Below, piece after piece: positions 36,332 to 45,573 of a stretch of 64,000 bases of DNA. This DNA is from Bacillus sp. Marseille-P3661. GTDB taxonomy: Bacteria; Bacillota; Bacilli; Bacillales; Bacillaceae_J. The position numbers and the translations under genes were made by a program. The notes under the pieces were generated by a model, which ran no database searches, was not told where the DNA came from, and saw nothing but the letters and a program-made list of their open reading frames with translations. Within the stretch, counting starts at the first letter, position 1; each line of letters opens with the position of its first letter. The DNA is taken from assembly GCF_900240995.1 (NCBI RefSeq), contig NZ_LT965955.1:384638-448637 (forward strand), given 5' to 3'.

Positions 36332-38539
36332 ATGAATAAAGGTTTAAAAATCACTACTTCTGCAGCATTATTAGCTGGTGTAGTTGCTCCTGTAGCAGTA
36401 TCTTCAGTTGACGCAGCAGCTAGCACAGCATCAATCTCATCTTTAACAGTTCCAACAGTAAAGGCTACAACTGCTCAAACTACTGGTGTAGTTAAGATCG
36501 TTGTTCCTGGTGGAGCTAGAACATCTGGTGAAACATTAATCTTAGATTTAGGTGACGCTAAGATCGCAGGATTCAGTACAGTTGGTGCTGCTAACGTAGG
36601 TACAGTAGGTACTACTCAATCTCCATCTGGAGTAACTACACAACCAACTGTTGACCTTCAACTTAACGAAGATTCAACATTCACAGCATCTACAGATGTT
36701 TCTGTAAGTGCAGAAGAAAAGAAAGTTAAAATTCAATTCAACACAGATGTAGCTTATACAAGCGAAGCTGTATTATATGTTGAACTTAAAAATCTAGATA
36801 TGACAGATGTAGCATCTGGTGAATATAAAGTTAAATTATCAGCATCACCTAACAGTGGTCTTCCAACAGGCGATGTAACTGTTGCTAACGTATTTGGTGA
36901 AGATGAAGATAAAGTTACTGTAACTTCAGGATCATTAGATACACACAACAGCACATTTGAATTCAAATTAGGTTTCAAAGAAGATTCTTTAAAATCTATC
37001 AAGGCTGGCGACTATGTTAAAGTTAAATTACCAGCTGGTTACAAGTGGACTACAGCATCAAATTCAAGCATTGGTTTCAGCAAAGTCTATGGTGATACTT
37101 TCACAACTAGTCAATTCACTGTAACTCCTGAAAGTGATGAGCGAGTATTAAAAATTGAATTCACAACTGATACAACTGTATCTTCAAACTTCGAAATCTC
37201 AAACTTACGTTTCTTAGTAGATGATCAAGATCTAGCTAAAAACGGCGAAATCATTGCTGATATCGATGCAGAAGGTTTTGATATCGGTGTATCTGAAATT
37301 AAAGTTGGAACTTACGGTCAATTTGGAACAACTATCTCAGCTAAAGATGATGAAAAAGTTGTAGTTTCTGGTCAAACTGATCAAAAAGTAAACGATATTA
37401 CTATTAAAGAATCAATTAAAGAATCATTAGTTGCTGGTAGAACAGTAGTTATCGAATTACCAGACGGCGTTAAATTTACTGATGTTGACACTAACACAAT
37501 CACTGATAACGGTGTAACATTAAATGGAAATACTTCAATTTCTTCAGCTAAAGACAAGTTAACTTTAACAGTTAGTGGTCAATCTTCAAAAGCTGCTGAA
37601 CTTAAGATCAAAGGATTGAAAGTATCTGCAAAAGCTGGATTCACTGGCGATGTTATCGCTAAGATCTCTGGTACTGCAGGTGTTGAAGGCGAAGTTAAGA
37701 TTGCTGAAGCTAAGCCTGCTGTAACTGCAACAGTTGAAAAGGCTAATGATGTTATCATCGGTCTTGGAGCACAAAAAGTTGCTGACATCGAAATCACAGA
37801 GTCTGTTAAAGAAGCTTTCTTAAACACAACATCTGGTACAGTTCAATTAGTATTACCAGAAGGCGTACACTTCGAAAAACTTCCTACTCTTGAAGTTGAT
37901 GGCGACTTAGACCTTGACGATGTAAACTGGGGTTCTGATAAGAGCACAGTAACATTCGATGTTGATGCACAATCTATTAAAGCTAGCAAAATCACAGTTA
38001 AAGACGTAAGCCTACGCGTTTACCGTGATGTTCCAGAAGGAAACATCGAGTTATCAATCAAAGGTGGAGATCTTGTAAACAATACTGCAGACTTCACTGC
38101 TAATGATGACACAGCTGCTAAAGTTGTTATCGCTCGCGTTGCAACTCCAGCTGAAGGTAAAGGTCTTGCTGGTGAAGTAGTATTCACAGTTGGCGCTACA
38201 ACTTATGTTGCTAATGGCGTTGAAAAGACTATGGATGTTGCTCCATTCATCGAAGGTGGACGTTCTTACATGCCAATCCGTTATGTAGCTGAAGCTGTAG
38301 GTGCAGATTTCATCACTTGGGATCAAGCAACTCAAACTGCTACAATTATGAAAGGCGACCGTGTAGTTCAACTTACTGCTGGTAGCAAGGCATTAAAAGT
38401 TAACGGTGCATCAATCTCTATGGATGCTGCTGCACAAGTTAAAGAAGGCCGTACAGTTCTTCCTGTTCGTTTTGTAGGTCAAGCTTTAGGTGCAAACGTT
38501 GACTGGAACGAAGCTGATCAAACAGTAACAGTAAAATAA
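36332..38539 (+). CDS. S-layer-like surface protein with C-terminal stalk (copper amine oxidase N-like) domains
   Basis: A 735-residue exported protein. Residues 1-30 are a signal peptide (LAGVVAPVAVSSVDAAA). Residues about 31-610 are several beta-rich repeats of similar form (for example DDEKVVVSGQTDQKVNDITI and later ANDVIIGLGAQKVADIEI). Residues about 615-735 hold a stalk-type domain pair named after copper amine oxidase N-termini: GGRSYMPIRYVAEAVGADFI and EGRTVLPVRFVGQALGANVD. No enzyme domain is present, so the oxidase name does not describe its function. The strong promoter, long leader, good AGGGAGG site (nine bases before ATG) and own terminator suggest abundant expression, as for an S-layer subunit. 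It lies directly upstream of the glycan locus and could be its glycosylation target (inference). Confidence 0.82.
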   Translation: MNKGLKITTSAALLAGVVAPVAVSSVDAAASTASISSLTVPTVKATTAQTTGVVKIVVPGGARTSGETLILDLGDAKIAGFSTVGAANVGTVGTTQSPSGVTTQPTVDLQLNEDSTFTASTDVSVSAEEKKVKIQFNTDVAYTSEAVLYVELKNLDMTDVASGEYKVKLSASPNSGLPTGDVTVANVFGEDEDKVTVTSGSLDTHNSTFEFKLGFKEDSLKSIKAGDYVKVKLPAGYKWTTASNSSIGFSKVYGDTFTTSQFTVTPESDERVLKIEFTTDTTVSSNFEISNLRFLVDDQDLAKNGEIIADIDAEGFDIGVSEIKVGTYGQFGTTISAKDDEKVVVSGQTDQKVNDITIKESIKESLVAGRTVVIELPDGVKFTDVDTNTITDNGVTLNGNTSISSAKDKLTLTVSGQSSKAAELKIKGLKVSAKAGFTGDVIAKISGTAGVEGEVKIAEAKPAVTATVEKANDVIIGLGAQKVADIEITESVKEAFLNTTSGTVQLVLPEGVHFEKLPTLEVDGDLDLDDVNWGSDKSTVTFDVDAQSIKASKITVKDVSLRVYRDVPEGNIELSIKGGDLVNNTADFTANDDTAAKVVIARVATPAEGKGLAGEVVFTVGATTYVANGVEKTMDVAPFIEGGRSYMPIRYVAEAVGADFITWDQATQTATIMKGDRVVQLTAGSKALKVNGASISMDAAAQVKEGRTVLPVRFVGQALGANVDWNEADQTVTVK

Positions 38540-38565
38540 TTTAAGTTAACACTTAGATAATAATG

Positions 38566-38594
38566 AAAAGAACCTCTATATGAGGTTCTTTTCT
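38566..38594 (+). terminator. Terminator of the S-layer-like gene
   Basis: AAAAGAACCTC pairs perfectly with GAGGTTCTTTT across a 5-base loop. Confidence 0.75.
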
Positions 38595-38636
38595 GCGTTT
38601 ATGGAGATTATTGGCAATCTGTTAGTATGTAAACAC

Positions 38637-38665
38637 TTGATTTAATAGTATAAATAAATTAAAAT
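38637..38665 (+). promoter_or_regulatory. Candidate promoter of the glycan locus
   Basis: TTGATT, 17 bases, TAAAAT; about 60 bases before the first gene of the locus. Confidence 0.5.
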
Positions 38666-38726
38666 TTAGAGGTTCGTGCATTTAATGTTGTTCTCTATTT
38701 GGAATTAATATTAAAGGAGTAGGAGT

Positions 38727-39203
38727 ATGAGAAATAGTTTAGTAAATTATATTTTCTTTGCAATGATCGGTTTTATTATCCTCATTATTATAATCAGTAA
38801 TACACAAGCTAAAAACCAAAACGAAGTGTTTTTAGATGATTTTAAGACTTACAGTACGGCCCTTAATTTATTAAGTGAGGAAGACTATGAAAGAAGTAAA
38901 AACATGCTGACACAGTTATACGATAAGTATCCAGATAACTATACTATTAGCTATTCATTGGCTAAAGCGTATGTTATGTTAGATGATTATCAAGAAGCAG
39001 CTCGTTTGTATGAAGAAGCGATTGAAAAGTTTCCTTTTTTTCAACTAGATCCAGATTATTGCTCTGAATATGGTAAAACTCTTTTGCAGCTAAATGAGAA
39101 GGAAAAGGGCAAGGCGTATTTGTTAAAAGCAAGAGAATTATTCACTGAGTTTGGACAAGAAAAAGAAGCAAATGAAATTACTAAGGTTCTAAATAGTATT
39201 TAA
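38727..39203 (+). CDS. Membrane-anchored tetratricopeptide repeat protein
   Basis: A 158-residue protein with one N-terminal membrane helix (IFFAMIGFIILIIIISN, about 9-25) and two or three TPR units outside or inside the membrane (SYSLAKAYVMLDDYQEAARL, YEEAIEKFPFF, YGKTLLQLNEKEKGKAYLL). TPRs mediate protein-protein contact. It is the first gene of the locus and its stop is 19 bases from the next start, so the two are co-transcribed. Proteins of the ligase/polymerase family encoded next often carry a TPR domain fused at their C-terminus; here it appears as a separate gene. A shared complex is an inference. Confidence 0.8.
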   Translation: MRNSLVNYIFFAMIGFIILIIIISNTQAKNQNEVFLDDFKTYSTALNLLSEEDYERSKNMLTQLYDKYPDNYTISYSLAKAYVMLDDYQEAARLYEEAIEKFPFFQLDPDYCSEYGKTLLQLNEKEKGKAYLLKARELFTEFGQEKEANEITKVLNSI

Positions 39204-39222
39204 AGAAGGAGGTTTAAAAAGG

Positions 39223-40824
39223 ATGTATTATCAGAAACGATACAAGTCATACGACAAATCATATAGCATAAAGTTAGATCGAGATACGAAAGAAGATTCT
39301 TTCGAATCTAGTAAAGTTGATAAATTACTTTTTATAATGTTTGGCATTATATTATTAGTAGTACCGATCATCATGTTTTCAAGTGTTCGATTATTTATAA
39401 GTCCTGAAATTGATTTAGCAGCATCACTTCAAACTGGAGAAAAATATAATCTTTTCGACTTCTATAAGTATGTTTCATTAGTTATCTTCACGATAGGAAC
39501 CGTATTAATCTTTCTATATAAATTATTATTTCTTAATAATCAATTGAAACCCACAATGTTTAACATCATATTCGGGGTATTAGCTGTTTTTATTTTACTA
39601 TCATTGTTATTCTCCCCATATAAAACGATTGCTCTTCATGGAATGTATACAAGATATGAAGGGGCAATAACCTATCTTTGTTATATTATTTTAGCATTTA
39701 TTGCTGCAAATATAGTCTTTAATAAAGACAAAATGAAGTGGCTCTTTTATATGCTAATTCCATTTATATTGATCAATACAACCTTAATTCTACTTGATTT
39801 CTTCGGCGTTAATATCTTAGATTTTAAATGGGTTCAGGATTTTCTGTTTTCATCTATTGAAGGTGCAAACATGAACAGTGATTCAAAAATATTATCGACC
39901 TTATCAAACCCGAACTATGTCAGTGGTGTTGGAGCAATCATAACTGTTTTATTCTTTTACCTAGGCTTATTTGAAAGCCGATTCTTGGCTAGCTTTATAT
40001 ATTATATTTTTGCTCTGTTAGGGTTTGTGTTAGTCATTACAAGCTTTTCTACAAGCGGCTTTTTAACATTAATAGCAACATTTCCAATTACATTAATTCT
40101 TGCATTACTCCTATTTAAAAATAGTATAAAGAAACCAGTGAAAGTACTATTTTTCTTTGTCGGAATGATTATTATTTATTGTGGGATGTACTTTTATAAT
40201 CCTGCAATTTGGAATGAAACGCTTGGTTTTTTTATCCCTGCAGAAAGTGAAAATACGATCCACACGGATAGCAATACTGAACAAGGAAAATCTATCGTTT
40301 CAAATGATGAAATTCAATCGGAAAGTGGTTATGCATTGGAAGAATTACCTGAACCAGCTTGGGGAGCAGGTACAGGTCGTGTATACATCTGGGAAAAAAC
40401 CGTTGAATTAGTAAAAGATAAACCTTTATTAGGATATGGATTAGATACACTACCTTTTATCTTTCCGCAGGAAGATCCAGAAAAGATAGCAAATCTTAGT
40501 ACACATTCAGTAATAGTGGATAAACCCCATAATATTTTTATAGGTCTATTATATGGTTCAGGGTTGTTGACATTACTAGCATTTTTAGCTTTTATAATAG
40601 TGCTTTTTGTACATCTAATAAAGTTTTTCATAAAACATAGAAAAACAATGGATACTAAACAAATAAGTATTGTGTATAGTATAGCGGTAGCGCTTGTTGC
40701 TTACCTAATTCAAGGGTTATTTAATGATTCTGTCATTGGTATTTCTGTGATTATTTGGATACTTTTGGGTGTGTTGATATCTGTAACAACAAATATGGAA
40801 GAACAAACCGAAAACAATAGTTAA
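39223..40824 (+). CDS. O-antigen ligase/polymerase family membrane protein (Wzy or O-oligosaccharyltransferase)
   Basis: A 533-residue polytopic protein with about 11 membrane helices. A large outer loop (about 355-425) contains GAGTGRVYIWEKTVELVKDK, PLLGYGLDT and the conserved HNIFIGLLYGSG, the Wzy_C pattern. Members either polymerise lipid-linked oligosaccharides (Wzy), ligate O-antigen (WaaL) or transfer glycans to protein (PglL, and WsfB/WsaB of S-layer glycosylation). Sequence alone does not separate these roles. Its position right behind an S-layer-like gene and a TPR gene favours glycan transfer to protein or polymerisation of that glycan. It starts after AAGGAGG at 39206. Confidence 0.85.
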   Translation: MYYQKRYKSYDKSYSIKLDRDTKEDSFESSKVDKLLFIMFGIILLVVPIIMFSSVRLFISPEIDLAASLQTGEKYNLFDFYKYVSLVIFTIGTVLIFLYKLLFLNNQLKPTMFNIIFGVLAVFILLSLLFSPYKTIALHGMYTRYEGAITYLCYIILAFIAANIVFNKDKMKWLFYMLIPFILINTTLILLDFFGVNILDFKWVQDFLFSSIEGANMNSDSKILSTLSNPNYVSGVGAIITVLFFYLGLFESRFLASFIYYIFALLGFVLVITSFSTSGFLTLIATFPITLILALLLFKNSIKKPVKVLFFFVGMIIIYCGMYFYNPAIWNETLGFFIPAESENTIHTDSNTEQGKSIVSNDEIQSESGYALEELPEPAWGAGTGRVYIWEKTVELVKDKPLLGYGLDTLPFIFPQEDPEKIANLSTHSVIVDKPHNIFIGLLYGSGLLTLLAFLAFIIVLFVHLIKFFIKHRKTMDTKQISIVYSIAVALVAYLIQGLFNDSVIGISVIIWILLGVLISVTTNMEEQTENNS

Positions 40825-40877
40825 AAGTAGTATAAAATTAAATAGTAAACGTTGGTTACAATGTTTTTTGATGAGTA

Positions 40878-40919
40878 CAATAAATGTAGAGTTATTTCCT
40901 AATAACTCTACATTTATTG
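40878..40919. promoter_or_regulatory. Perfect 19-bp palindromic hairpin between glycan genes
   Basis: CAATAAATGTAGAGTTATT (40878-40896) is followed by TCCT and its exact reverse complement (40901-40919). There is no T-run, so it is not a standard terminator. It may be a regulator site or an RNA-processing/stability element. Confidence 0.6.
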
Positions 40920-40975
40920 TATATAAACGAATTTCAATGAAAACTTTAATTATATGTAAAAGTGTGGTTAACAAA

Positions 40976-42097
40976 ATGAAAAAAATCTTATTTGCTGCAA
41001 CAGTCTATACGCACTTAGCTAATTTTCATAAACCATTTATGAAACTACTTCAACAACAGGGATATAAAATACATGCTATAGCGAATCCGGATCACGGAAG
41101 AAAAGAAGAGATCGAAGAATTAGGAGTTATTTGCTTGGATATTCCTTTTCCTAGGTCTCCTTTTAATATTGTTCAAATATTAAAGTCCATTAGTATGATG
41201 AAACAGTATTTCAGCCAGCATTACTTTGACCTAATTCATGTACATACTCCCATTGCAGCATTTTTAGTTAGGCTTATGGGGAAACGATATAAGCAGCCAA
41301 TCATTCTCTATACAGCACACGGGTTCCATTTTTATAAAGGAGGAAAGCTTATTACCAACCTGATCTATTACACCATGGAAAAAATCGCAGTTAGATGGAC
41401 AAATGGCTTAATCGTGATCAACGAGGAAGATTTAACCGCAGCTAAAAAAATGGGGTTAAAAGAAGGTCAGACCGTTTTTCTAACACATGGTGTTGGGGTA
41501 GATACAGAAATATTTACCAGTAAAACTGCAATGCAGCTAAGGCAAGAATTATCTATACCTGATACAGATGTCATTATCACATGTGTAGCGGAGCTAAATA
41601 AAAATAAGAATCATTTGTTCTTATTAAACAACTGGAGAGCTATATTAGCTAAGCAGCCTCATACACATTTTATACTAGTTGGTAATGGTAGTGATGAAGA
41701 ATTCCTAAAAAACTTTGTTCATGAAAATAGACTAAATAATATACACTTTCTAGGTTTTAGAAGCGATGTTTCGAATATTCTACAATCCAGTGACATTGTC
41801 ACATTATTATCACTGCGTGAAGGTCTGCCTAAAAGTATGATGGAAGCAATGGCCACAGGTAAACCAGCTGTTGTAACAAATGTCCGTGGTTCACGTGATT
41901 TAATTGAACATGGTATGAACGGTTTCGTCGTAGAAATAGGGGATAATGAACAGTTAGTAAAATGCCTCCTACAACTCATTGAACATCCAGAGTTAAGGGA
42001 AAAGATGGGACAACATGCTCGAGAAAAAGTAAAACGTTATAGTTTAGACGATGTGATCCAAGAAGTGGATTCCATTTATAGAAAGTTTTTGGATTGA
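40976..42097 (+). CDS. Glycosyltransferase family 4 (EpsD-like)
   Basis: A 373-residue GT-B glycosyltransferase. The N-terminal half has KKILFAATVYTHLANFHKP and HVHTPIAAFLVRL with TAHGFHFYKGG, a form typical of EpsD-type enzymes of exopolysaccharide clusters. The C-terminal half has the GT4 donor-binding region LGFRSDVSNILQSSDIVTLL and SLREGLPKSMMEAMATGKP, with the EX7E-like glutamates. The enzyme should transfer a sugar from a nucleotide donor to the growing lipid-linked glycan. I start it at ATG 40976, where homology begins, rather than at an ATG at 40871 or earlier, which lies inside the palindromic hairpin. The ribosome binding site is weak. Confidence 0.86.
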   Translation: MKKILFAATVYTHLANFHKPFMKLLQQQGYKIHAIANPDHGRKEEIEELGVICLDIPFPRSPFNIVQILKSISMMKQYFSQHYFDLIHVHTPIAAFLVRLMGKRYKQPIILYTAHGFHFYKGGKLITNLIYYTMEKIAVRWTNGLIVINEEDLTAAKKMGLKEGQTVFLTHGVGVDTEIFTSKTAMQLRQELSIPDTDVIITCVAELNKNKNHLFLLNNWRAILAKQPHTHFILVGNGSDEEFLKNFVHENRLNNIHFLGFRSDVSNILQSSDIVTLLSLREGLPKSMMEAMATGKPAVVTNVRGSRDLIEHGMNGFVVEIGDNEQLVKCLLQLIEHPELREKMGQHAREKVKRYSLDDVIQEVDSIYRKFLD

Positions 42098-42157
42098 ATT
42101 TTTTCAAACGCTATCATCAGTTGTTAGTAAAGTATAGTTTTCAAGGAGTGTGCTGTA

Positions 42158-43165
42158 ATGAAGATCCTTGTCACAGGTGGTACGGGTTATATAGGCAGTC
42201 ATACATGTGTCCAGTTAGTAGAAGCTGGCTATGATATCGTAATTGTGGATAATCTATCAAATAGCAATAGAAAGGTTTTAGACCGCATAAAGAGCATTAC
42301 TGGGAAAGATGTAAAGTTCTACGAGGTTAACTTATTAGATAAGGTTGAATTGGATTCCGTGTTTGCAAAACATCAACCAGATGCAGTTATTCATTTTGCT
42401 GGTTTAAAAGCTGTAGGTGAATCTGTGCAAATGCCCCTTCATTATTATCATAATAATATGACTGGTACATTGGTACTATGTGAAGTAATGGAAAAGCACA
42501 ATGTTCGTAAAATGGTTTTTAGCTCATCGGCAACAGTCTATGGTACACCTGAATCTGTGCCAATTACAGAAGAATCACCAATTAGAGCAACCAATCCATA
42601 TGGTCGTTCAAAGTTAATGATTGAAGAAATTTTACGTGATCTTTATGTTTCCAATAATAAATGGAGTATTTCAATATTACGATATTTTAACCCAATTGGG
42701 GCCCATGAAAGTGGCTTAATTGGTGAAAATCCAAATGGTATACCGAATAACTTAATGCCATATATTACACAAGTTGCGATCGGTAAGTTAGACTATCTTA
42801 AAGTTTTTGGAGATAATTATCCAACAGTGGATGGAACAGGTGTAAGAGATTATATTCATGTTGTCGACCTGTCTGAAGGTCATTTAAAGTCACTTGAAAA
42901 GCTATTGTATGAAACAGGTGTTTTTACGTACAATCTTGGAACGGGTAGCGGCTATAGTGTTTTACAATTAGTAAAAGCATTTGAAGAAGTCTCGGGAAAA
43001 AAAGTTCCGTATAAAATCGTTGCACGTCGTCCTGGAGATATCGCGACTTGTTATGCGGATGTTACGAAAGCGAAATACGAACTAGGCTGGACTTCACAGC
43101 GAGGGATCACAGAAATGTGCCTGGATGCATGGCGGTGGCAGCATTATAACCCAAATGGGTATTAA
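42158..43165 (+). CDS. galE: UDP-glucose 4-epimerase GalE
   Basis: A 335-residue short-chain dehydrogenase/reductase. The NAD-binding motif VTGGTGYIGSHT is at the N-terminus, the catalytic YGRSK (YxxxK) is near residue 148, SSSATVYG provides the catalytic Ser/Thr, and NPIGAHESGLIGE is the GalE substrate block. It interconverts UDP-glucose and UDP-galactose, and some members also act on the N-acetyl forms, so it could feed Gal or GalNAc to the glycosyltransferases here. Good AAGGAG nine bases before ATG. Confidence 0.92.
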   Translation: MKILVTGGTGYIGSHTCVQLVEAGYDIVIVDNLSNSNRKVLDRIKSITGKDVKFYEVNLLDKVELDSVFAKHQPDAVIHFAGLKAVGESVQMPLHYYHNNMTGTLVLCEVMEKHNVRKMVFSSSATVYGTPESVPITEESPIRATNPYGRSKLMIEEILRDLYVSNNKWSISILRYFNPIGAHESGLIGENPNGIPNNLMPYITQVAIGKLDYLKVFGDNYPTVDGTGVRDYIHVVDLSEGHLKSLEKLLYETGVFTYNLGTGSGYSVLQLVKAFEEVSGKKVPYKIVARRPGDIATCYADVTKAKYELGWTSQRGITEMCLDAWRWQHYNPNGY

Positions 43166-43257
43166 GAGAGTGAAAACGAAGCTTTCATATCATATAAAAT
43201 AAGTCTAAAGTTCTATTTTAACTAATATTTTACATCCCTGTACGATAGTAAATATGG

Positions 43258-43263
43258 TATAAT
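43258..43263 (+). promoter_or_regulatory. Candidate extended -10 promoter of the phosphoglycosyl transferase gene
   Basis: TGGTATAAT, a perfect TATAAT with a TGn extension; no good -35 at 17 bases. Confidence 0.45.
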
Positions 43264-43302
43264 AGGCAAGGAATTTAAGTATGTTAAGGAGTGCTGCTTA
43301 TT

Positions 43303-44706
43303 ATGCGTACTAATTCAAGAACGAAATTTTCAACGGTCATAATTGGTTTAATGGATTTAATGATCATAAATTTAGGTTTTTATTTTGCCTTTAATATTAG
43401 AATATATTTCTCTGGTATTGAAAGCTCCATTTATTCATATACACAGTTGTTACCATGGATTAGTGGTCTTTCATTTGTTACGTTTTATATGTTTGATTTA
43501 TATACCAATTGGCAGCGCAAAAGCTATCATAATTTAGTTTATTCCATTATGTTATCATTATTATTTGTTTTGATCTTCTCTATGGCTTTAACATATTTTT
43601 ATCCTAGCTTTATTTTTGCACGCAGTGTTGTATTTATTTCATTTCTTCTACAGCTTGCAGGTATTGTGATGGCTAGATCACTTATTTGGAGTGTTTCCAA
43701 GAAATTGTACGGCAGTAAAGATATTTTGATCATTGCCGAAGATTTAAATAGTGGACTTAAGCTAGCGAACAAATTTTTAAAACATACGAATGGTTGGTTT
43801 AATGTAAAAGGGTTTTTACCCATTGCTGATCGTAAAAATATGAAAGATAAATTAGCTGAAATTGATGCTATTCTGATTAGCCCTAATTTAAAAGAAAGTG
43901 ACAAAGGTGAAATCATTAGTTACTGCTCATATTATGGTATTGAAGTTATTCTTGTCCCTGAATTGTTCGAGCTGTTTTTATTAGACGCAGAGCCGCAGCA
44001 AATTGATGATATGCTTGTATTATCGATTAGACCGCCGATGTTATCGGCGGGTCAGCGCTTCGTAAAAAGAACGTTCGATTTAATAGTGTCTCTGTTAATA
44101 TTAATAGTGACAAGCCCAATCATGCTACTGTTAACGATACTAATACCATTAACTTCAAAAGGACCTGCTATCTTCAAACAAGAGCGTGTTGGAAGAAATG
44201 GTACTAGTTATAATGTTTACAAGTTTCGTAGTATGATAAATGATGCTGAGAAACAGACTGGCCCAGTGTTGGCAACGGATAAGGACCCTAGAATCACCCC
44301 GATTGGTCATTTTATTCGGGCAACTAGATTAGACGAGTTACCACAAATCATCAATGTTCTTAAAGGTGAGATGAGTCTTGTAGGTCCACGACCTGAACGT
44401 GATTACTTTATTAGAAAATTTGAAGAAGATATGCCTAATTATAAATATCGTATGACAGTTAAACCTGGAATTACTGGACTGGCCCAAGTAATGGCTAAGT
44501 ATAGTACAACAGTTGAAGATAAACTGAGATTTGATTTAATGTATATTCGCAACTACTCTTTTGCTTTAGACATAAAAATATTACTGCAAACCATTCGTGT
44601 TGTTCTACAACTTGAGCAGGCAAAAGGAGTAGAGGAAGACGATACTAGTAGAGATGAATTAATACAGCTATTTGGATTTAATGAGATTGCTAGTACAAAA
44701 AAATAA
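43303..44706 (+). CDS. Polyprenyl phosphoglycosyl transferase (initiating enzyme, WbaP/WsaP-like)
   Basis: A 467-residue membrane enzyme with four or five N-terminal helices, a Rossmann-like central region, and a C-terminal Bac_transf domain: KRTFDLIVSLLILIVTSP, KQERVGRNGTSYNVYKFRSM, TRLDELPQIINVLKGEMSLV, GPRPERDYF and KPGITGLAQV. These enzymes load the first sugar-1-phosphate onto undecaprenyl phosphate and so start the repeat unit. The length fits full-size WbaP/WcaJ-type members and the S-layer-glycan starters WsaP/WsfP. ATG 43303 is spaced 11 bases from AAGGAG; the GTG at 43291 overlaps that site and is rejected. A terminator follows, making it the end of a transcription unit. Confidence 0.92.
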   Translation: MRTNSRTKFSTVIIGLMDLMIINLGFYFAFNIRIYFSGIESSIYSYTQLLPWISGLSFVTFYMFDLYTNWQRKSYHNLVYSIMLSLLFVLIFSMALTYFYPSFIFARSVVFISFLLQLAGIVMARSLIWSVSKKLYGSKDILIIAEDLNSGLKLANKFLKHTNGWFNVKGFLPIADRKNMKDKLAEIDAILISPNLKESDKGEIISYCSYYGIEVILVPELFELFLLDAEPQQIDDMLVLSIRPPMLSAGQRFVKRTFDLIVSLLILIVTSPIMLLLTILIPLTSKGPAIFKQERVGRNGTSYNVYKFRSMINDAEKQTGPVLATDKDPRITPIGHFIRATRLDELPQIINVLKGEMSLVGPRPERDYFIRKFEEDMPNYKYRMTVKPGITGLAQVMAKYSTTVEDKLRFDLMYIRNYSFALDIKILLQTIRVVLQLEQAKGVEEDDTSRDELIQLFGFNEIASTKK

Positions 44707-44730
44707 ATTAGAAACTGATATATCTTTTTT

Positions 44731-44767
44731 AAAAAATTGGTAACCTTTAAGATTACCAATTTTTTTA
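44731..44767 (+). terminator. Terminator after the phosphoglycosyl transferase gene
   Basis: AAAATTGGTAA pairs with TTACCAATTTT across a 9-base loop, then TTTTATT. Confidence 0.8.
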
Positions 44768-44924
44768 TTTATTTAGATTAGCAGAGTAATATATTCCAGT
44801 ATATTGACATTTTAGATGAATTGAGTAAAAATATTACTCGTAAAAGTCATTTGTAGATGTCTGATTAATAAGTTAACAATACCCATTTCTAAAGTTCTAG
44901 GCATCATAATAAGGAGTGGCTAGT

Positions 44925-45485
44925 TTGTTAGATAGTTTAATAACTTCAAAGACAAGAATAAAATTATTGTTAAAGTTTTTTCTGAATCCAAATACCCAAG
45001 GTTACCTTCGAGGTCTTGCTGAGGAATTTGGTGAATCGACCAATGCCATTCGGGTTGAGTTAAATCGCTTGGCAAAAGCGGACCTTTTAGAGTCTAAAAC
45101 CGATGGTAGAATAAAATTTTATCAAGCCAATCAAAAACATATTTTATATGCAGAACTTCATAGTATCGTTAAAAAGTTTCTTGGTATAGATCAAGTAATT
45201 GAGGGCGTAATAAAAAAACTGGGTAATATAGAGCTTGCCCTAATTACGGGAGATTATGCGATCGGTGTTGATTCAGGTGTGATTGATTTAGTCATTGTAG
45301 GTGAAGTAGATCATGAGTATTTACAAGCGTTAGTTGAAAGATCTGAATCACTGATTCACCGGAAAATAAAGACTTTAGTTATTGATGAAAAGGAATTTGA
45401 GCAAATTAAAGAAGAACAGTTTCAAGATGATCGCGCCATAATACTATGGCATGTAAATGAAAGTGAAGGAACGCAAAGAGCCTAA
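44925..45485 (+). CDS. Winged-helix regulator with nucleotidyltransferase-like domain
   Basis: A 186-residue protein. Residues 1-70 form an ArsR-like winged helix (LLLKFFLNPNTQGYLRGLAE, STNAIRVELNRLAKADLLES, then a DGRIKFYQAN wing). Residues about 85-180 resemble a minimal nucleotidyltransferase fold (ELALITGDYAIGVDSGVIDL, VIVGEVDHEYLQ, VIDEKEFEQI) but the GSxARG...DxD catalytic motif is reduced to GDYAIGVDSG..DL, so catalysis is doubtful. Similar regulators often stand next to tviB/tviC-type genes in polysaccharide loci of other phyla. The start is TTG 44925, eight bases after AAGGAG; the GTG at 44916 overlaps that site. It probably controls the second half of the locus (inference). Confidence 0.75.
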   Translation: MLDSLITSKTRIKLLLKFFLNPNTQGYLRGLAEEFGESTNAIRVELNRLAKADLLESKTDGRIKFYQANQKHILYAELHSIVKKFLGIDQVIEGVIKKLGNIELALITGDYAIGVDSGVIDLVIVGEVDHEYLQALVERSESLIHRKIKTLVIDEKEFEQIKEEQFQDDRAIILWHVNESEGTQRA

Positions 45486-45573
45486 ATATAAAATAATAAT
45501 TAAAACGTTTCACCTGCTTGCTTTTTTAAAATCTGGACATTCATAGTCCCTATTTGTAGGAGGAATCATACGA

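Noticed and set aside
36332-38539. Copper amine oxidase activity
   Set aside because: Only the stalk domain named after amine oxidase N-termini is present; no catalytic domain or topaquinone site.
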